Assembly: GCA_035630195.1 (NCBI GenBank)
Contig: DASQLD010000142.1
Location: forward strand, 1-8,328
Length of the DNA stretch: 8,328 nt
Direction: 5' to 3'
Source of the DNA: DASQDN01 sp035630195
GTDB lineage: Bacteria > Acidobacteriota > Terriglobia > Bryobacterales > Bryobacteraceae
This document shows, piece after piece, positions 5,764-8,328 of the stretch. Each line of letters opens with the position of its first letter. Position 1 is the stretch's first letter. A program made the position numbers and the translations under genes. The notes beneath the pieces are model-generated. The model searched no databases and had not been told where the DNA came from. It worked only from the letters and a program-made list of their open reading frames with translations.

Positions 5764-7139
5764 CCAGAAGGTTTGACCGACGAACTTGCCTGAAAGGACT
5801 GGGCGTCTCGCTCGCCCTGCCTCTGATGGAGTCTATGGGGTGGGCTGACACCGCGAAGGGCAAGACGTACAAGCCGCCGGTGCGACTTGGATTCATGTAC
5901 ATGCCCCACGGGGTAATCATGGATCAGTTCTGGCCAAAGGATGCGGAGAGTTTTCTCTCGTCGCCGCCGCCGGCGATCGAATCGTTGCGGCCGGTGCTGG
6001 ATCAGTGTTTGATGATGAAGGGGATTTCGGGCGTGCCCATCGCTCCTTTTAACGGGGCTCCCCATGCGCTGGAATTGTCCACCTGGCTGACGGCGACGCT
6101 GCCGGCCGCGGACAAGCGGAACGAAATCCACATCGCCATCTCCGCGGATCAGATTGCCGCCAACCACCTGGGCGCCTTCACTGCGTTGCCCTCGTTGGAA
6201 TTGGCCACGATGCCGCAGACGTGGAAGGAAAACCAGGAAGGCCTGAACGAGGGCTACTATTCGCATTGCAGCTTTCGTTCTCCGACGCAGGCGATGCCGG
6301 CAGAGGTGAATCCACGGAGCGTGCTCTATCGCCTGTTCAACAAACAGGAGGAGGGTGGCGGAGGACGTGAATCGTCGCCGATGAATGCTCTGGATCGAAG
6401 CTTGTTGGACATCGTTCTAGGCGGCGCGAGGGATCTGCGGCGTACGTTGCCCACATCGGACCAACAGAAGCTGGATGAATACCTGGACAGTGTCCGCTCA
6501 GTGGAACGACGCATCGCCGGTATTGAGTATCGCCAAAAAGAGGCGGCTCTGGAGAAGGCCGGCCTGAGCCCGAGCAAGCGCCACGCGACGGATTCGCCTC
6601 CGATCGAGATCAAGATTCCGGAAGGCGACAAACGGAGCTTGTACATGCAGGTGATGTGCGACCTGAATGTGCTGGCCTTTCAGACGGACACGACTCGGGT
6701 GAGCACTTATATTGGCTCGACGCCGAACGGGGCGTCATATCCGGAGCTGGGATTCAACGACCAGCATCACTCGAATACCCATCACGCGTTTGCGGCGGAA
6801 AAGGTCCGGAAGGTGGCCGCAATCGACGCATTCAATATCGCGCAGTTTTCCTATATGGTGAAGAAGATGCACAGCCTGCGCGAGGGTGACGGCACGCTGC
6901 TGGACAACTCCATCATGATGTGGGGATCCGGCCTGGAGGATGGGAACGTCCATAAGCGCGAGAATCTTCCCTTTGTGATTGCCGGCAAAGGCGGCGGTTC
7001 CATCAAGACGGGACGTTTTCTCCCGGATACGAAGGGAAATCAGGGAGATCTGCTGACCACCCTGCTGGCCTGTGCCGGCATTCCGATCGACCGGCCGGTT
7101 GGGATTGCGACGAAGCAACTCGGGGAAATCAAGGCCTAG
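5760..7139 (+). CDS. Tat-exported DUF1552 (HXXSHH-family) protein
   Basis: The 459-aa product is a DUF1552 protein (Pfam HXXSHH), a family usually encoded next to DUF1592-type cytochrome proteins and of unknown function; similarity to DUF1501/alkaline-phosphatase-like proteins is an inference. The N-terminus FDRRTCLKGLGVSLALPL (residues 5-22) carries a twin-arginine motif R7-R8-x-x-L-K and a hydrophobic core, so export of a folded, possibly metal-loaded protein by Tat is likely. Conserved blocks are GFMYMPHGVIMDQFWP (44-59), the family motif region NDQHHSNTHH (333-342), and WGSGLEDGNVHKRENLP (388-404, with H398) followed by FVIAGKGGG. The defining HxxSHH motif appears as H337-S-N-T-H-H342, with Thr in place of Ser. 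Length is normal (430-480 aa). Translation is coupled to the upstream gene through the ATGA overlap. Two clustered histidine sites suggest metal binding, but no reaction can be assigned. Confidence 0.92.
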   Translation: MTRRFDRRTCLKGLGVSLALPLMESMGWADTAKGKTYKPPVRLGFMYMPHGVIMDQFWPKDAESFLSSPPPAIESLRPVLDQCLMMKGISGVPIAPFNGAPHALELSTWLTATLPAADKRNEIHIAISADQIAANHLGAFTALPSLELATMPQTWKENQEGLNEGYYSHCSFRSPTQAMPAEVNPRSVLYRLFNKQEEGGGGRESSPMNALDRSLLDIVLGGARDLRRTLPTSDQQKLDEYLDSVRSVERRIAGIEYRQKEAALEKAGLSPSKRHATDSPPIEIKIPEGDKRSLYMQVMCDLNVLAFQTDTTRVSTYIGSTPNGASYPELGFNDQHHSNTHHAFAAEKVRKVAAIDAFNIAQFSYMVKKMHSLREGDGTLLDNSIMMWGSGLEDGNVHKRENLPFVIAGKGGGSIKTGRFLPDTKGNQGDLLTTLLACAGIPIDRPVGIATKQLGEIKA

Positions 7140-7297
7140 CCGGGAATCCACCAGCGCGCGTCACCAAACGCCCATCCCGCCGGGCCGACGAGTTCGAGAA
7201 TCTGGTAATGGCCACGCTTTGTCGCCGGTCACAGGGAAGAGCGTAGGCGTGAATTCCTTTTGGATTAGTCCGTGGAGTCGGCATTGCACCAGTTTTG

Positions 7298-7357
7298 TTG
7301 TCATGCCGGGGGAGCGTTGCTGCTCAGATACACGTGATGACTCTGAGCCGGAGACAA
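7298..7357. repeat. REP-like nested palindrome, second copy
   Basis: The outer arms TTGTCATGCCGG (7298-7309) and CCGGAGACAA (7348-7357) pair imperfectly, and inside them GCTCAGA (7322-7328) and TCTGAGC (7342-7348) form a perfect 7-bp stem with a 13-base loop. Read on the minus strand, the left arm gives CCGGCATGACAAC, close to CCGGGGATGACAAC in the palindrome at 3559-3604. This matches a dispersed intergenic element present in both orientations. Confidence 0.5.
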
Positions 7358-7659
7358 GCGGCAAAGCTTCGAAGTCCCGATCGCAGTGAAGGAGATGTTA
7401 CCTGCTCTCGATGCAGCGAGTCGCGATCATGGTATCGATAGTCTTCCGGACAGTGACGCCACGTCCTTGTAATATGCGGTAATTCCTTTTAGATGCGGCG
7501 TCTGTCGGGCTGGTGAACTCATGGATCGAGACCCGCGCTCAACACACCTGGAACAAAGATCAGGAACCGCCGCCGGCGCGCCCGCCCGCTTTCGGTTCGC
7601 GCTCATCCCGCCCTCAACTGATGATCTTTAGAGCGATTCCTACGAAATCCGCGGTGGAG

Positions 7660-7690
7660 GTGGAACGCTGAGCCCCTCCTATAGTTCCAC
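7660..7690. promoter_or_regulatory. Inverted repeat just before the DUF4440 start
   Basis: GTGGAAC (7660-7666) and GTTCCAC (7684-7690) are perfect 7-bp arms with a 17-base loop; GGAGG (7656-7660) and CCTCC (7675-7679) offer an overlapping alternative fold. The right arm ends 3 bases before the ATG at 7694, where a ribosome site should be, and none is visible. The structure could be an operator or could block initiation. Confidence 0.25.
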
Positions 7691-7693
7691 TAC

Positions 7694-8058
7694 ATGGAGT
7701 CCAATCAGGAGCTTGCTGCACAACTTGTTCGCTCGAAGAGTCCCTTCTCAATGCCGGGGTGCGTCAATCCTCAACACTCTCCGAGCTGCTGGCGGACAGT
7801 TTTGTCGAATTCGGTAGTTCCGGACGGAAATACGATAAGGCGCAGACGATCGGCTCGCTGCAACAGAGCTCTTCCGTCACCACGACAGCTACTGACATGA
7901 AGGCGACACGGCTCGCGGACAATGTTGTTCTCGTCACGTACTGTGCTTGCCGCCACGGGGAGCCCATTATCCGTTCTCTCCGAAGCTCGATTTGGCAGAG
8001 CCGCGGAGGGAAGTGGCAGATTGTTTTTCATCAGGGCACAGTGACAGGTTCGCATTGA
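7694..8058 (+). pseudogene. DUF4440 (NTF2-like) gene with a 1-base frameshift
   Basis: Two frames join into one DUF4440/SnoaL-like protein of about 121 aa, a small NTF2-fold family acting as enzymes or binding domains on varied small molecules. The first frame starts at ATG 7694 and reads MESNQELAAQLVR. At about 7730-7734 (CGCTC) one base is missing relative to CGCCTC, and the next frame continues LEESLLNAGVRQSS, then LSELLADSFVEFGSSGRKYD, VVLVTYCACR, IRSLRSSIWQSRGGKWQIVF and HQGT to the stop at 8056-8058. The order LLADDFVEFGSSG ... VTY ... RSS.W ... W..vFHQGT is the usual full-length layout, so the gene was whole before the shift. The GTG at 7759 could start a shorter 99-aa product lacking the first helix, but it has no ribosome site. 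A sequencing or assembly error at 7733 is the main alternative to true inactivation. Nothing ties it to the DUF1552 operon. Confidence 0.75.
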
Positions 8059-8328
8059 AACTTGCGTGAAGCAGGCTTGTGTCACCTTACGAGATGGGAC
8101 TGTTTTTTATAAGCTGCGCAGGGTTAGATTCTAGCAAGCCATAAGGTTGCCCCGAAGTCACATCGTGAAGATTGCACGATCACAGGGACGCTCGCAACGC
8201 TTGTACATCGCGCATTGGGGGCTTTCCGCCCAAGTTCGTCAGTTATGGGCCGAAACCACAGCTAAGTATTTGATTCCAGGTTCAGGCGATGGCAAAGTCT
8301 ACACTACATTTTGGCTGGATCTGTGAGT
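8059..8328. other. Window tail, no assured gene
   Basis: An open plus-strand frame runs from GTG 8165 to TGA 8324-8326 (53 aa; it contains QRLYIAHWGLSAQVRQLWAE). It has no ribosome site and no family I recognise, so it may be a chance frame or a gene remnant. TGTTTTTTAT at 8101-8110 follows only a weak, mismatched stem (GTCACC ... GGGAC), so a terminator for the DUF4440 gene is possible but poorly supported. Confidence 0.3.

Larger units (their letters stand above)
7140..7693. other. 554-bp gap without a recognisable gene
   Basis: No protein in any frame looks real. The longest candidate on the plus strand is a GTG-started frame of about 52 codons (7513-7671) ending KSAVEVER, with no known similarity and no ribosome site. 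The stretch holds the REP-like palindrome at 7298-7357, a near-repeat AATTCCTTTT(G/A)GAT at 7252-7265 and 7481-7494, an 8-bp inverted repeat AAAGATCA (7555-7562) / TGATCTTT (7622-7629), and a hairpin before the DUF4440 gene. No T-rich terminator follows the DUF1552 stop. It may be eroded accessory DNA. Confidence 0.5.

Noticed and set aside
5715..6266. 183-codon minus-strand open frame across the operon junction
   Set aside because: It is antisense to two well-supported genes and has no recognisable content.
7555..7629. AAAGATCA / TGATCTTT as ends of a small mobile element
   Set aside because: Only 8 bp of symmetry, no target-site duplication was seen, and such pairs are expected by chance.

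Overview
The window most likely comes from a soil-type bacterium of the Acidobacteriota (Solibacter/Bryobacter-like), with Planctomycetota or Verrucomicrobiota as alternatives. This is inferred from the GC-rich coding sequence, from a cytochrome-type DUF1592-family gene directly followed by a DUF1552 gene (a pairing typical of these phyla), and from the style of the DinB and amidohydrolase proteins. No rRNA or other phylogenetic marker is present, so the assignment is tentative.

Layout. Bases 48-392 hold a decayed internal piece of an IS256-family transposase with two frameshifts and an in-frame stop. A DinB/YfiT-like gene lies on the minus strand (525-1076). It is divergent from an amidohydrolase (1340-2233), and the 263-bp gap between them holds a hairpin and two short palindromes. 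After the amidohydrolase comes an integron attC-like palindromic element (2247-2315), then a secreted alpha/beta-hydrolase (2556-3455) and a gap with a REP-like palindrome (3559-3604). The centre of the window is a translationally coupled pair: a 654-aa exported protein with two CxxCH motifs and the DUF1587/1595/1592/1588/1585 domain series (3799-5763), overlapping by ATGA a 459-aa Tat-type DUF1552 protein (5760-7139). Downstream is a gene-poor stretch with a second REP-like palindrome (7298-7357), a DUF4440 (NTF2-like) gene broken by a 1-base frameshift (7694-8058), and a tail with no recognised gene.

How the genes may work together. The hydrolase, the DUF1592 protein and the DUF1552 protein carry export signals, and the amidohydrolase has a hydrophobic N-terminus that may be one. 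They could form an envelope-located degradation module in which hydrolases act on esters or amides and the haem protein plus its DUF1552 partner do unknown redox or hydrolytic chemistry. Only the DUF1592-DUF1552 coupling is directly shown by the sequence; the wider module is inference. The flanks look like a slowly eroding accessory region, with dead IS remnant, palindromic repeats and a frameshifted small gene. No CRISPR array, tRNA, rRNA or phage gene was seen.
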